Shown here: piece after piece, positions 21,101 to 32,565 of the stretch
How positions within the stretch are numbered: the stretch's first letter is position 1
How the letters are laid out: each line of letters begins with the position of its first letter
Assembly (NCBI GenBank): GCA_963920575.1
Contig: OY986970.1
Coordinates: 23,567,274-23,631,273 of the forward strand
Direction: 5' to 3'
Length of the DNA: 64,000 nt
Origin: Narthecium ossifragum
Taxonomy: Eukaryota > Streptophyta > Magnoliopsida > Dioscoreales > Nartheciaceae
Program-made: the position numbers and the translations under genes
Notes under the pieces: model-generated
The model's input: the letters and a program-made list of their open reading frames with translations, nothing else
Told to the model about the DNA's origin: nothing
Database searches by the model: none

Positions 21101-23497
21101 TAACTCAGTACAGGGCTTACTCCACAGATGAAGTAAAGTTCCCCTTAACTTTCCCCTTCTTCTCAGTACACCTATGAGAAAATAGAGGTTAAGCCTTTCG
21201 TAGATCACATGTGCATCTATCTATATTTCAGGTAATGGCATTACTTCAGCAAGGCAATCACAATAGAACGACTGAGCCCACCCATGCAAATGAGACCTCG
21301 TCGCGATCGCATGCGATACTGCAGGTGTCATTCTAGCTAATCGCTTGCACCTTGAGCTAGTAGTCTTTTCATTTTCCGGGACAGAACTGCTTCGACTATG
21401 AGTATTTTCTCATTTGCAGGTTGTTGCAGAATATCAAGTCATGGATGCTGGTAGCATCATCACTCGAGTAGGAAAGCTCTCACTCATCGATTTAGCTGGC
21501 TCAGAAAGAGCCCTAGCAACTGACCAACGGACATTGAGGTCCATGGAAGGTGCCAACATCAATCGGTCCCTCCTTTCCTTAAGCAGCTGCATCAATGCGC
21601 TCGTTGAGGGAAAGAAACACATCCCTTACCGCAATTCGAAGCTCACCCAACTTCTTAAGGACTCTCTAGGAGGCTCATGCAATACTGTAATGATAGCCAA
21701 TATCAGCCCAAGCAATTTGTCCTTTGGCGAGACACAAAATACTCTACACTGGGCTGACCGGGCCAAAGAAATAAAAACAAAGGTTTGTCGTTCTCTTAGA
21801 CACCAAATTCTCTTGAAGTTTGCAGTTTTCCCTTTTGTATGTGCTTGTAAGTGTATATTTAGACACGAAAATCAAAGAATTTCATTTCTTAATGAGTGTT
21901 TTTGGTTTTGCGGTTTGTTCTTAGGCAAAATCTGTCTTTGCTAACTCATTTATCCAAGAACATTCACGTTTTAATCTGAACTTCTTTCAAAGTACCTCTT
22001 TTGATTGTCCTTTGCCATCTGAGGGCCATTTTACTTCACAAGTAATCCATTGAAGGAGTCACCAATATTTGCTTTCACAATTGCACTCTAATTGATTTCC
22101 AAAATTTGTTGCAATTGCTACAGGCATGTGCACCAATTGATAATGCAGTCAAGGTATCAGAATCAACAACCGATCAGGCAAAGCTAGTATTAGAGTTGCA
22201 GAAGGAGAATAGCGAGCTAAGGCAGCAGCTAGTACGGCAACAGCAAAAGATACTAAAGATCCAAGCCCAGTCATTAGCAGCACACTCCTCACCGGCACCT
22301 TCTGCTATGACTTCCCCACTCAGGCCTTCACCATGTTCAACCCAACGAAAGCCCAAACGATCCATCTTAGCAGGCACTTGCTTTAGCACACCAGAAGGCA
22401 AGAAGCATGGGGCCAATGAAACAGTGGTCAGGGAGCTTCAGAGAACGCTGAAGGCATTAGAGGCCGAAATGGAAAGGTTAAAAAAAGAACATACAATGCA
22501 GCTCAAACAGAAGGATGAATTCATACGTGAGTTGATCACTAAGAAGGAAACAAACAGGGTTGTCACCAGAGCAAGTCTGCGCAAAGGGGTAAGAGCAGCA
22601 ATAGAAACTGGAGAGCTGAAGAGCCCAAATCATCGCTTTTTATCACCTGAGCCGACAGCTAAGAAACGCAGTTTCTGGGATATAACTGCAGCTAATAGCC
22701 CTTCGGTTATAACCGTTAATGGCAGGAAAACAAAAAGCCACGTAGCCGAGGAAGCCACTCCAGCTCCATCAATGCTTCTTCAGGTATAGATTTCTTGATA
22801 ATCGTGAGAGTATGCCACTTTATTAGGAGACCAGTGCACTGCTTTTACATTGGAGAACGTATTAGTTTGGCATGACAACCATGCATAAGTAGTCCAGTGC
22901 AACGACCTTTTCAGTGGATTTGTTTTATATTAATTTTGCAATAGAATGGCTCTTTGTTATAAGTTGTATCTCAGAGTGGAGTCTGGTTCATTCAGACTAC
23001 ATCTTGGCTTTTATCCAGATTAATTCCGACACATCACAAGAATATAAGCTGCTTCATTCAGAGTAGCTCCCTAGTTGCCTTGACATAGCATGCATCTACC
23101 GATGAATTATATGTTCTATCTCGTCAAGGAGCAAGGTAGGCTTATTATTCATTTGTTGATAAGGCTGTAATTCATTAGAATTAGGCACCAATCTTCGGCA
23201 TGCTTTATCTCCATATCAATAGCCTATTGATGGTTGTAACCAAACTTGGCAACAAAAACATTCAGATTTAGAAGGATAGTCATTTATATGTCTCACTGAG
23301 CCTTCCTCTTCTTGGAGAGTCAGCTGCTCCTTCTCCTTGTAGCTTCTTTTTCCTTTCTCTACGTGAGTATTCTCCTACTGATGCAGCTTTCATATCACTG
23401 TTTCTGGTTTGCATTCATGTTGGTGCCCCATGTTGCAAATCATTACTTTTCTCAGCCGGGTTTTGCTCATCGAAGACCAGAAGTTTCCAAGCGGTGA
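18179..23497 (+). CDS. KIN8B: Kinesin-8 motor protein, KIN-8B type (seven exons, 758 aa)
   Basis: Exons 18179-18972, 19858-20131, 21082-21132, 21232-21324, 21420-21782, 22124-22783 and 23456-23497 join in frame (2277 nt) with GT-AG borders throughout. The motor domain spans about residues 191-525: [11 protein letters not shown] at the start, P-loop GATGAGKT at 285-292, switch I NETSSRSH at 393-400, switch II DLAGSE at 428-433, and the KIN-8-typical [14 protein letters not shown] and [12 protein letters not shown]. It resembles the KIN-8B branch rather than KIN-8A. Coiled coils follow (about 541-575 and 635-680), with a basic tail ending in [13 protein letters not shown]. The N-terminal 190 residues are basic, low complexity and probably disordered. 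Family members are microtubule plus-end motors. Intron 1 holds a 168-bp tandem duplication. MSA-like sites upstream suggest cell-cycle control. Intact; no signs of decay. Confidence 0.95.
19238..19572. repeat. Tandem duplication of about 168 bp in kinesin intron 1
   Basis: 19238-19400 and 19407-19572 share the same order of phrases (AACTTTACCTGTTAT, GTTTAAAATCTGTA, CAATTGTTTCGC, CTTTCAATTCCAT, GTTACCTGCTAGATCTT) at roughly 80-85% identity. It is an old local duplication without coding content. Confidence 0.85.
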
Positions 23498-26400
23498 TGC
23501 TAAAGAGAGATCTAGAGAGGCGCAGTATACACTTCGCTTAGTCTGCAGTAAAGCTGTTTTGGAGATATTTAGATCTTGATACTACACTCTGTAAGAGGTA
23601 AACAGAAATTTGTTCTCCAATTCTAGATTCTTTTATGATGTTGATATTTATGACATGTATCCTATGTGTGAAAGAATGTTATGCAAAGGGATCCCATATT
23701 CTGGCACTGTAGCTCCCATTTGCTTTCAGTAATATGAACAAGGATGTGTACATTGTTGTATGCCTATACCATTCTTTCTTAATACATTGCTTAGAAACTC
23801 TTTTTGTCTCGAGAAAGCTTCAAGAATTCTGAAATCTCCATTCTGATTGTAGTGAAGTATCATGCAAAGAACTTCATTGGCAATTCCTAAACACACAGGC
23901 TGTTTGTTTATCATCTTTTAGATCCTATTATTCCATGAAATAGTTTTATTAAGCTAGGCAACTGCATTTCTTCAAATTCCTAAAAAAAACATTGGATGAT
24001 ATCCTTATGGCATCTTTCAGGGAAACAGTGGCTACTTGCAATATGTTTGCATCATGTGAATCAAACTCTCCTAGTGCTAGTCTTTTTTATTCTTCTTCGT
24101 TCTTGATGGAAAGAGTAGATTCATTACATAGCACAATGTCTTGGATAGGACCATGGAACTATGTATATGTTACAAATTTTGTAAATCAAAATCCTCCTCC
24201 ACCATTACGATAACAGTTAAATGTTTGACAGAGATCTTTATAGTGTGTGAAAGCGATGAGATTTTGCGTTGTGCTAATTGTGCTAGTTTTTCTTTGTTCT
24301 TGTAGTGTATGCAGGGTGCTACATAGAGAAACCTAGAAAGGTCTCCTTAGTTGGAACAATTTTTGCTGCAATTCAGTACAATTTAGTGGTCATATGCACA
24401 GGTTGAAATAGTGATTTCTATCCTGTAGTAAGCAATAGTTTGAAGAACTAAATTGTCATGTTTTCACAGTAAATCTGTGAGTATTTCTTGTTGACATGAA
24501 CTTGATTTTTTTAGAGTGCAATAAATTTCAGCATCAAGAGAAATCATGAAAAGGTTTGTAACATCATGATGAAAGAACAAAAAACATTGAACTCCTGAAA
24601 CCCTTGTCTTTTCTTTTGCAAAATTGAGGGAATATCAGGTTCATCTGAAGGGATATAAATATATTTTAGGAAAAAAAAATTACTCACATATCTATTGTTC
24701 TAAGTTATTAAATCTTCACTATCTACCAATTTAAATAGATCCAAAATCATGGAATAAGCTTAATTCAAGTCCAGACCAATGTGGATCCCAATACAAAGAG
24801 GAGCCCAATAGACTGGGCAAGAGACTTCCCCTCCTCAAGTTCCACCTCCTCCCCCCCAGCCCCAGGGCAAAGAACCTCCTTTATAGAGACTTGTGCTAGA
24901 ACAATTATTACATGATCAAAACAATGTACCTATAGCTATGATGATCTTGATGATAATAACAATAACACTTGCATCATGATGGGCCCCAGCCCAGGATTAA
25001 AGGAGCAAAAGAAGTCCAGAGTGTCTCTCTCCCCTCTCCCCTCTCTCCTCTCACCTCTCTCCTCTCTCCTCTCTCCTCTCTCCTCTCTCCTCTCTCCTCT
25101 CTCCTCTCTCTAGGGAGGCATCATCCAAGCTGCCTGGTGAGGTGTTCTGCCTTGGAAGAGAGGTAGAGAGAGAAAAAACATGGAAACCAGAATAGATGTA
25201 AGAGAGAGTGTGAGAATAAAGAAGAACTGGTGGCAGCAGAAAAGAGGAAGGAGGGCTGGGATCAGAGTGGGATTTCCCTGTCTGAGCTGTGACCAACACA
25301 CTCTGAGCACTTGCTGCTGCTTTTTTATTTGCCTTGGAAGTTCAAACCAGCCCTGACTCTCTCTCTCTCTCTCTCTCTCTCCAAAAGAAACAATTTCTGC
25401 AACTCAATCCTTCTTTTTCTTTTGCTTTTCCTTTTTTTATTTGGCATCTCTCTAGATTCCCTAATTAAAACTAAAAAACATCAGGAGGAAATAGGAGCTT
25501 CTTTTTTTTTTAACAAGTGGAGGAATTGATGGAGTTTATTGTTTTTATGAACTCTAGAATTAGTATTATGAGTTTTCTCTTACCATCTAGTAATTAATAG
25601 GTTATTTTTCCCAAAAACATCCTTGAAAGACCTCCAGACTACAGTATATATAACTTGAAACTCTCAAAGAATAAACATGTAATTTGAAAGTTTTTCCAAG
25701 GCGAATTAATGTAATTATTTATTTTTTACTCAAGTTACCTTATATTAGAAGATGACCTGAGATGACACAAATGTATTATTCACCATGTAAGAAGCTAAAA
25801 ATTTCAAAGATTTAAAGGAGAAAATTTAAATTTTTAATTTTTTTTTTATAGAATATTAAGGTAAAAAGATCCTTAATAGCAATGTCAGAGAGGATATCAT
25901 AGTTTGACAGATCCATGAACAGATCCTAGTACTTAATCTGTCATCTAGTCCTCATTATTAAGCACCCAGCACTCATGAATGAAACCATGAATAAAGAAAA
26001 GAAAAAAAGGCTAGTGCCCCAAAATCCATCTTTTGCATGCTTTGTCTCATATGAATTTAATAGGCAAAGCAAACAAATCTCTATCCTATTTTTGTCTCTC
26101 CACCATCCCATGTAGGCTCCGTGATTTCTACCTCAACCCACAGCCAGCCAGTGCTATTGGACTATGACAGGCAGCTCATTGCCATCACCCCACACAAATA
26201 AGATCTACCACATTCATTCTTAATTAGAACAATAGCAACACCCACAACTAGCATCATTGAAACTTGGTATTAATTATATTGATGAACTTAAAATGCATCA
26301 CCCTCCTCGTCGTCGTCCTTCCACAATAACTATACAAACTTATACAAATATACCACCCCCGGCCACTTAGCATGATCATATATAGTAAAGTACCACACAA

Positions 26401-26502
26401 ATTACAACAAGGACATCAAGATCTTAAACCCAAGTTATTGAGAATTAATAGTAGAGAGTGGCACCGGCACCATGCATGCAATGCATACTGACTGTTGGTT
26501 GG
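23498..26502. other. Intergenic; microsatellites only
   Basis: 3' flank of the kinesin and 3' flank of the MIZ1-like gene. Simple repeats lie at 25025-25110 (CTCTC-rich) and 25356-25380 (CT dinucleotide). Open frames such as 23992-24213 are short and match nothing known. No gene or element with clear ends is seen. Confidence 0.5.
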
Positions 26503-27357
26503 TCAAACTCTGAGCAAGTAGATGCTGAGCTCAGGGCCGCCATTGCTGTCAGGATTCATCATGTAGAAGGCTTCGGAGTCTTTGGAGCCCACCACCCTCT
26601 CGAACCTGGCTCTCATGTACATCATCTCCCCATCCCCGCCGCCCTCGCCGTCCCCCGCCGGCAGTACGCCGGCCCCCATGGACACCGGCTCGACCGCGCT
26701 CAGCACCTTCCAGTCCTCGGGGCCGCACTCCCGCCTCGCCGCGTACCCGCACTTCTTCCCGTTGCAGAAGGCGCGCCAAAGGGGCTCCTCCAGGAGCTTC
26801 CGGTCTCGGACGGAGCCGGAGCCGGAGCTCCGCCGCTCGCACTCCAACGCGATTCGCACCAGCCCCGACGCCATCTCCCTCACCAGCGCGCTGGTCGGGG
26901 TCGCCAGCTCGATGAGCGCCGCCGGGCACGCGCGGGGGTCGGCCTGGAAGGCGAAGTGGACGTGGCCCCGGCGGCGCCCGAAGAGCGTGCCGATCACCTT
27001 CATCCCGAGACTCGGCGACCGGTTTCTCCTGGAGGAGATAGCCGACGCAAGGACTGACCGGAACCTCGAGACGGCCATCGCCGTCACCAAGGAAGTAGAA
27101 GATTTCTTCTTCTTCTTCCCCGAGGCCACCACCACCACCTCCTCCTCTTGTTCAGACGACGAGGAGGTGGTGGCGGCGGCGGTGGCAAATAAAGAAGAAG
27201 AGGACGACGACGAAAAAGAGAGGGACTGCTTGTCGTCCTCCTCCTCTTCTCCAGCGTCCCCATGAGGCCTCCTATCCTTCTTTCCGAGCATCCAGTGGAA
27301 GTGGCGCTTGGAGGAGGAGGAGGAGTCATGGGGGGTTGTAGCCATGATAGTCCTCAT
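26503..27357 (-). CDS. MIZU-KUSSEI1-like protein (DUF617), 284 aa
   Basis: Single GC-rich exon. The first ATG in frame is at 27357 (MRTIMATTPH); a second at 27345 is also possible. After a Ser/Lys/Glu-rich, probably disordered N-terminus of about 120 residues, the full DUF617 domain follows: KVIGTLFGRRRGHVHFAFQ, LIELATPTSALVREM, EEPLWRAFCNGKKCGYA, MMYMRARFERVVGSKDSEAF and the C-terminal GGPELSIYLLRV. Family length and motif order are normal, with no stop or frameshift. The Arabidopsis founder MIZ1 is needed for root hydrotropism and is linked to the endoplasmic reticulum membrane; other members are poorly known, so the exact role of this copy is inference. Simple GA repeats lie in its upstream flank (27641-27665, 27800-27840). 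Confidence 0.93.
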   Translation of the reverse strand: MRTIMATTPHDSSSSSKRHFHWMLGKKDRRPHGDAGEEEEDDKQSLSFSSSSSSSLFATAAATTSSSSEQEEEVVVVASGKKKKKSSTSLVTAMAVSRFRSVLASAISSRRNRSPSLGMKVIGTLFGRRRGHVHFAFQADPRACPAALIELATPTSALVREMASGLVRIALECERRSSGSGSVRDRKLLEEPLWRAFCNGKKCGYAARRECGPEDWKVLSAVEPVSMGAGVLPAGDGEGGGDGEMMYMRARFERVVGSKDSEAFYMMNPDSNGGPELSIYLLRV

Positions 27358-27402
27358 GGTCAGATGGGCAACCAAAGACAACCCACCCTTCCTAGCAAAC
27401 AA

Positions 27403-28675
27403 AGGGATGAAGACAATGAGGTGGAGATGGAGATTGAAAGAGAGGGGGTGAGTGTGGAATGGAGGATGGTATGGATTCAGGGGGGTTGGGTCATGGGTGT
27501 TCTTCGTTTTTATTCCTGTATTCCATGCTTCTAGTACTTTTTGTCAGAGCCCCATTGTATCCTGACAATAGTGCTGGGCGGTGACCAGACCCACCAACAA
27601 ATTCCATGTATTCATGAATGAAACCAAAGAGGAGGGAAAAGATGAGAGAGAGAGAGAGAGAGAGGTGTGGGTATTGAAAGTGAGAGATAAGACCGTTGGT
27701 GGGCAGTGTGCAAGCCTTGGGATGTGGTGGTTTGTGGGACCGTGAGATGATGGGAGAGAAAGTGAAAGGTCTAGAGAGAGAAAGAGTGTGTGTGTGTGAA
27801 GATAGAAGAGAGAGGGAGAGGGAGAGGGAGAGGGAGGGGTTAGGACTGAGGAGGCCAGGTCGATGGGTTCGTAACCTACGTACGTACCAACTTTTATTAT
27901 TTTACAATATGGGCATTTGGACAAGCATTTTACTGTTTCTCGGCGACTAATCTTTGCCAACTTTTAATATTGCCACCGCCGCGATCACAACCTCCGGCAA
28001 CCGGCAGGCCACCACTATCGCCGGCAACCACCACCACCACCGCCACCTGTGGTCAACTCTAGCCACGACCACTTCAGGATCGAGAGACTAATAATAAGTG
28101 GTAATTTAGAGAATTATATCCTGATCTGATGATGACAATTTGAATTTCAAATCTCTAGAATTTTGTTAATTGCAGATCGTTTTAATTGGTGGCCTAACTG
28201 GATTTCCTGATCCAAAAAAGTTAGTCAACAAGTGGCCAAAGCTGCAGGAGGGTTCATGCCATTCTCTTTCTCAAGAAGGGTCGATCGTGGATGGGGTTGG
28301 TGTGGATCCCGATGCGAGATGCCCGGATGCAGCACAGATCTCAAACAAAGATATAGAAGTTGCTTGGTTTGCGTGATTCAAAGGGCATCTCCGGAGCGCC
28401 TGATCCCGTGCTTGATGAAAGCTTCATCACATGCATCTATCTATTGATGCATCCACCACCTTATGCAAAAGCAACTAATACTGTCATGTAAAAGCAATTA
28501 ATACCGTGTATCGGATTAAATGTTTTGATTCATACCATGCATAATTCTACGGTGCATCTGATCCACACCCGTGAACATATATTAAATATATTCAATAAAG
28601 TTATATAAATATTAAAATTATATGAATATTAAAAAGAAGCATTAAAATATATATATTAGATATGCAAATGTGAAC

Positions 28676-28744
<69 letters not shown>

Positions 28745-29611
28745 GTGCAAACGCGCGCATCTAGCTTTATTGTATCATTATATGAACATTTAAATTTAAT
28801 ATTTAATGTGTAGTGTGTATATATAAATAAAGGATCATGATACATCAGCTGATTCAAAAAACAAACCAAACAGCAACGATGCATGTATACCCATGTTTCA
28901 AATCAATGAAGCAATCAAACAAGTTCATCTACTGCTCGATACATATACCATCTAATGCATGCATCCCACGATCTCATTGAATTGACAGCTCCACCAACAA
29001 ATACCCTCATGGTGGTGCAAGCGGATTTATTTAGACGCAAATTGTTCTGTCCCCGGTATATTTTTCCTCACATTTGTCTTTTGATTTGTTAGAGGCTGTT
29101 AGCCTACTATCTAAACTTCGTTAAAGAAGATAAATGCTTTCTATACTGGCGTTTATAAATTAATGTTTAATCTTTTCCATCAAATATTTATCACATGCTA
29201 AATAGATCATGCAGCAACAATAGAGTAGATATATGAACACACCGCATGCAGTTTTTTATATGTCTCGATCCAAGCTTTCGAACCTTCCCAAACTTTTGAA
29301 AACCTGTGAGGCCCTTAGCCTTTCCTTTTCTTTTCTTTTTCCCCAGAAATCGGATTGCTTTGCTTTTTCTTTGCAAAATAGGACTTCTTTTCTTTCCTGA
29401 TGCCAAAGTGTCCCAAAGTGTAAAGTTCTTTTTTTATTCATATTACACCCTAAAATTCTGACTCATATACTTTAAAAACATAATGACCATTATAAATAAA
29501 TAAATAAACTCATCCTTTCCAATTAAGATACTTATAACCATAATAAAAATAAAGTGTAAATTAACTAAGATATCCTTAAATATTAAGACAACGAATTAGT
29601 GAATTACATAG
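27403..29611. other. Intergenic with GA and AT microsatellites
   Basis: Holds GA-rich tracts (27641-27665 and 27800-27840), a CCACCACCGCC-rich patch (27970-28050) and an (AT)n run (28679-28740). An open frame at 28170-28376 follows an AG but matches no family. Nothing else is supported. Confidence 0.5.
28679..28740. repeat. (AT)n microsatellite
   Basis: About 30 uninterrupted TA/AT dinucleotides. Confidence 0.97.
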
Positions 29612-30354
29612 CAGGGCCGGCCCAACCATAAGGCCACTTAGGCAGTCGCCTAGGGCCCCGGGTTAGAAGAGGGCCCAAATGCAAGGATTTAATGAATTCA
29701 AACATTAATTATAACTTTAATAACATGTTTAATCTACTACACAACATTCCCAATTAAACAAAGGGCCTCCAAATTTAATGCCACAAAAGGTAATATGAAA
29801 TTTAAGGCATGCTTAATAGCTCTCAAACCCTAAATGAGAAAGTGGGGCTCATAAGGTTTATGTTGATTGTTCCAAAAGGTAATAGCTAATTTAACGCATC
29901 TGTTAAACACTGTTCTAAAAAAAATTAAGAAATAAATGATGATTTGTGACAAGTTTAGAGCCATTTGATCATTTAGCCTATTTTGTCATCTTTTTACTTT
30001 TCTATTAATTCTCTACTCAATCTTTTTACCGTCTTACTTATCCTCAAAATATATGTTTCGATCTCTCCATCTCTATTATGTCTTGAACCTATTTTCTATA
30101 CTCAATACATGTATGTTCATCTATCTTCCCATTATCTTTTGATTTTACGTTCTTACTCGGCTGTTCCTTTTGAAACTTGACAAATTATTGCTCCAGTTTA
30201 TGGTATAATATAAAAAATATAAAACGTCATTAACAATTTAACAATTTAGAATATTTTTTTAAAAAATAAACATAATAATTACTTTATTTTATTTAACATT
30301 AATTTTGCGAGGGCCCCGGTTGATATTTTCGCTTAGGGCCCAGTTTGCATTGGA
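29612..30354. mobile_element. hAT-like element, right end lost in the assembly gap
   Basis: Begins CAGGGCCGGCCC, a common terminal sequence of plant hAT-type elements, and contains GGGCCCCGGTT and TTAGGGCCCAG phrases repeated near its left (29650) and right (30310-30340) parts. If it follows the hAT rule the left 8-bp target would be TTACATAG (29604-29611). The right border cannot be checked because N bases begin at 30355. Confidence 0.65.
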
Positions 30355-30554
30355 NNNNNNNNNNNNNNNNNNNNNNNNNNNNNNNNNNNNNNNNNNNNNN
30401 NNNNNNNNNNNNNNNNNNNNNNNNNNNNNNNNNNNNNNNNNNNNNNNNNNNNNNNNNNNNNNNNNNNNNNNNNNNNNNNNNNNNNNNNNNNNNNNNNNNN
30501 NNNNNNNNNNNNNNNNNNNNNNNNNNNNNNNNNNNNNNNNNNNNNNNNNNNNNN
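30355..30554. other. Assembly gap (200 N)
   Basis: Exactly 200 N bases, a placeholder length. It abuts a minisatellite on the right, so the true length is unknown and the array may be collapsed. Confidence 1.
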
Positions 30555-31220
30555 GGACTAGATCACCAAAAAGAGAAAAGAGAATTCTGGAATGCGACCA
30601 TGAAAAGTAGTGGACTAGATCACCAAAAAGAGAAAATAGAAAAGAGAATTCTGGAATGCAACCGTGAAAGTAGTGGACTAGATCACCAAAAAGAGAAAAG
30701 AGAAAAGAGAATACTTGAATGCAACCGTGAAAAGTAATGGATTAGATCACCAAAAAGAGAAAAGAGAAAAGAGAATTCTGGAATGCAACCGTGAAAGTAA
30801 TGGACTAGATCACCAAAAAGATAAAAGAGAAAAGAGAATTCTGGAATGCAACCATGAAAAGTAGTGGACTAGATCACCAAAAAGAGAAAAGAGAAAATTC
30901 GAAAAGAGAAAAGAGAATTCTGCAATGCAATCGTGAAAAGTAGTGGACTAGAACACAAAAAAAAAAAAAGAGAAAATAGAATAATTGAATGCAACCGCGA
31001 AAAGTAATGGACTAGATCGCCAAAAAGAGAAAAAAGAAAAGAGAATTCTGTAATGCAACCGTGAAAGTAGTGGACTAGATCACCAAAAAGTGAAAAGAAA
31101 AAAGAGAATTCTGGAATGCAACCGTGAAAAGTCCAAGTTCAAGCTGAATACTGAAATGTAACCGTGAAAGTAGTGGACTAGATCACCAAAAAGAGAAAAG
31201 AGAATTCTGGGGTTCAACCG
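30555..31220. repeat. Minisatellite of about 63 bp next to the gap
   Basis: About ten head-to-tail units of 57-80 bp share GGACTAGATCACCAAAAAGA followed by AGAGAATTCTGGAATGCAACCG (first 20 nt). Unit starts lie near 30555, 30612, 30674, 30738, 30801, 30865, 30945, 31008, 31071 and 31176. Length variation comes from the AGAGAAA tract. Confidence 0.92.
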
Positions 31221-31225
31221 TCTCT

Positions 31226-32565
31226 TTCCCCAATAGCTATTAATTGTGCGTAGGATATTAATGGGCATGTAGGACCCGCGTGAAATTGAGTAGCATATGT
31301 TCAAACATGAGATAAATGTTGGCATGTACGTACGGGTGTGAGAGAAATGTAATCATGTATCCCGCGGAACAATATAACCCACTCATCCCGTGAAATTGAG
31401 TAGCATATGTAGGTCATAAAGTCAACATTCACTCATCCAATGTTTCAAATTGTAATCAGGTATCCCGCAGAACAATATAACCCCAAACAATGCATCCATG
31501 TGTCAAACAATGAGAGAATGGAGCTTATGTGTAGCCTTCTCAATTTGTTCCCGGCGCTTCACATGCCGAGACAAGAAGGAGACGCTTCGGATGCCGTGAT
31601 CCATAGCTGTATCATAACCACCTTAATAACCAGTGACGTTATAGGGTTAGAAATGTCATAAAAATATATATAACCAACCATAACAACCATAACTGGTCTA
31701 AATTGGTGCTTACACCTTAAAACTAATGACATGGGTGTACCCATCAACAAATTTCACAAAATTGGTGTAAACACCAATTATCTATAAAAATATTAACTTA
31801 TCTCCTTCGATTAAGAAACTCAATATTGGTAAAATAAATTATTGGTAAAATAAATTATTAAGTTGTAATCTGCCCTTAGGCATCACTGCCAATGTTTAAA
31901 AATTACATAGATGTATATACACCATAAATAAAATCATAAAACAACAATTTCAGTGCTGTGCGCTCATTGAAGAGGCAAGCAACTTTTGTTCTATGACTTC
32001 CCGATGTAGTTCTAATCATCAATCCTTATATAACTACAGTTTTATCATTATAGAATGAATCTATGATGCTTGAGATAATTCACTTTCTTGAACAAGGATT
32101 CTTTATTTTCAGACAATGGCACCCATGTCCTTCCTTTCGCCACCACAACAACCAACGCCACCAGCGGCAATCGCCGCCACCGCCACGGCTATGTCGACCA
32201 CCAAACACTCCCGCCACCCACCATCACCAACTGTTTCGGCTGTCCTCTCTTCCGTGCCCACCGACCACGAGGAGGAGCTATGGACTAACAATGGTAAGAT
32301 TTGCACAAGTCTCGTTTGTTGAAATGACTGACAGGGACAACTGTGCCTACCTATTTGAGTTATTCTCTTTACTTATAGTGATGCATCATTAGGTAGCATC
32401 CGTTCTACATTATTGGTCATTTTGCTTGCTAAGCAAAATTATGTAGCATGTTTCTTAATGATGTGAATGTTGTATTTAGTCATTGTTTGTAGGCTTTTTT
32501 GGTTTTAGTGACTGCTTTCTAGTTGAATATAATGGAAGCAACTGAACATTCTCTCTTTTCTTTTA
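31226..32565. other. Intergenic; one local duplication, no gene
   Basis: 31285-31380 and 31389-31485 share TGAAATTGAGTAGCATATGT and TATCCCGC(G/A)GAACAATATAA (a duplication of about 105 bp). The region 32110-32290 is rich in CCACC and encodes only low-complexity frames. Confidence 0.5.

Noticed and set aside
26458..27265. Plus-strand frames of 199 and 227 codons over the MIZ1-like gene
   Set aside because: They are antisense shadows of a GC-rich exon; DUF617 motifs are on the minus strand.
28170..28376. 68-codon plus-strand frame after an acceptor-like AG
   Set aside because: No domain, no neighbouring exon and no start context; left as intergenic.
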